Shown in pieces: positions 63,223-64,000 of a stretch of 64,000 bases of DNA. Position 1 is the stretch's first letter; each line of letters begins with the position of its first letter. The notes under the pieces are model-generated. The model did no database searches, was not told the origin of the DNA, and worked only from the letters and a program-made list of their open reading frames with translations. The position numbers were made by a program, and so were the translations under genes. The DNA is from Pirellula sp. GTDB lineage: Bacteria > Planctomycetota > Planctomycetia > Pirellulales > Pirellulaceae. Location: assembly GCA_021300155.1 (NCBI GenBank), contig JAJTID010000100.1:1-64000 (forward strand), in the 5' to 3' direction.

Positions 63223-64000
63223 CTAGACTTTTTCAGCAACCTTCAACGGTGCCAACTGGTAAGCTCTCGATCGGAACAAAAAGTCGATGAGATTGCCTTC
63301 GTGTGGCTGCAACCAGTTGAGCCGACTTGTTGGAATGGGACCGATGTTCAATCTGTCGATGTGAGTTGCGTTGGTCAACTCGTCAATCCAAGCTTCGTCG
63401 CCTGTGAGGGCGGTTCCGACGAGGGTCGACCCAATCGACTTGATCATCTCTTTCTGTGGACATTTTACCACAGAAACAAATGGAAACATGTATTCCTTCA
63501 TTGCAACTCCACGTGAAGGTGAATCGGCATGCAGCACCATTGGGCGAAGATAGGCACATCGCTCTCGCTCAATCAGGCGTTCTCCGTAACTCGCCGTCAT
63601 GTCGGTCACGCCCGACTCCGCAAGATCCTGTTGGACCATGCCCCATGTTCCCTTTGCCATTTGAGGATTAGTAAAGGCGGCCAACGCCGATTTGGGATCC
63701 GTTGGTGAGGTGACGTCGATAGAACCCATCTTGGCAGCTAAAGCCTCGGCAATAGCTTCCGTGTGGCGCGACGCCCAAATTCCAGAACAATTGATGCAGC
63801 TTCTGCCCGAATTGCTTAGAACGCTTTCGACCATCATGTCCAGATAATCTTCCCAAGAATCAACGATATCATCACCGATGAGAATCTTAGAGAACCCAGG
63901 GCCATGCGCTTGAACACGTGGATTGCCAGCGTACTGAGCGACCGTTTGCGCACTACCGAAAATCATACTTCTCTGACATTTGGCCATCAACGTTGAGCCT
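63223..64000 (-). CDS. Aldehyde dehydrogenase family protein (C-terminal part, runs off right edge)
   Basis: The last roughly 259 residues of an NAD(P)-dependent aldehyde dehydrogenase; the frame stays open to the window end. Seen: HGPGFSKILIGDDIVDSWEDYLDMMVESVLSNSGRSCINCSGIWASR, where the Cys in GRSCINCSG is at the catalytic position; MKEYMFPFVSVVKCPQKEMIKSIGSTLVGTALTGDEAWIDELTNATHIDRLNIGPIPTSRLNWLQPHEGNLIDFLFRSRAYQ, which resembles the end of the family's fold. Substrate unknown. A strong terminator follows 36 bases after the stop. The N-terminal cofactor domain is outside the window. Confidence 0.85.
   Translation of the reverse strand, partial: GSTLMAKCQRSMIFGSAQTVAQYAGNPRVQAHGPGFSKILIGDDIVDSWEDYLDMMVESVLSNSGRSCINCSGIWASRHTEAIAEALAAKMGSIDVTSPTDPKSALAAFTNPQMAKGTWGMVQQDLAESGVTDMTASYGERLIERERCAYLRPMVLHADSPSRGVAMKEYMFPFVSVVKCPQKEMIKSIGSTLVGTALTGDEAWIDELTNATHIDRLNIGPIPTSRLNWLQPHEGNLIDFLFRSRAYQLAPLKVAEKV

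Overview
The window looks like chromosomal DNA of a planctomycete, most likely of the Pirellulaceae/Rhodopirellula type. That placement rests on family content, not on a marker gene. There are two kinds of planctomycete-expanded cytochrome c surface proteins (DUF1587/1592/1588-type with a DUF1552 partner, and DUF1549/DUF1553), a formylglycine-type sulfatase, long secreted helical-repeat proteins, a YHYH protein, a redoxin/haem/copper-monooxygenase/EF-hand fusion, and many lineage-restricted hypotheticals. I found no rRNA, tRNA, CRISPR array, insertion sequence or prophage. Both ends cut through genes (an APC permease on the left, an aldehyde dehydrogenase on the right).

Layout. 1-1.8 kb: APC permease (partial) and a Ser/Thr kinase in one minus-strand operon. 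1.9-6.2 kb: plus-strand operon of a large secreted protein, a bestrophin-family channel and a beta-carbonic anhydrase, which suggests a bicarbonate module. 6.6-9.6 kb: a His/Tyr-rich secreted protein, then phoU and a PhoB-type regulator preceded by Pho-box-like direct repeats. 9.6-13.5 kb: cobS and glnE (overlapping, minus); both GlnE active-site motifs are degraded. 13.5-16.8 kb: an intergenic region with a minus-strand terminator and a structured leader, then kup and moaB. 17-19.3 kb: membrane-anchored trypsin-like protease. 19.6-24 kb: Dabb protein and the DUF1552/DUF1592 pair. 24.4-31.6 kb: Gly/Met-rich repeat lipoprotein, DUF1549/DUF1553 cytochrome, CPFC-motif protein and DUF3299-like membrane protein. 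31.6-33.7 kb: COG3014-like and LpoB-like lipoproteins. 34.1-40.6 kb: hypothetical protein, glutaminyl cyclase, multi-domain redoxin/monooxygenase and an MMPL exporter. 40.6-44.7 kb: minus-strand operon FHA-dapF-DUF374-xseA plus a small coiled-coil protein. 44.7-48.3 kb: flippase-like membrane protein, metK and a sugar-nucleotide epimerase. 48.6-52.7 kb: giant TPR protein and CPBP protease, meeting an AAA-ATPase pseudogene end to end. 53.6-59.4 kb: YHYH protein and a CusBA-type RND pump. 59.6-64 kb: APC permease, sulfatase and aldehyde dehydrogenase (partial).

The window mixes housekeeping genes (glnE, metK, dapF, xseA, cobS, moaB, kup, phoU) with surface and periplasmic genes. The most unusual items are the bestrophin-carbonic anhydrase operon, GlnE with defective DxD motifs in both nucleotidyltransferase domains, the kup leader with two mutually exclusive hairpins beside a candidate minus-strand small RNA, the redoxin-haem-monooxygenase-EF-hand fusion coupled to an MMPL pump, and an LpoB/COG3014 lipoprotein pair. 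All functions are inferred from reading sequence; no database search was run.
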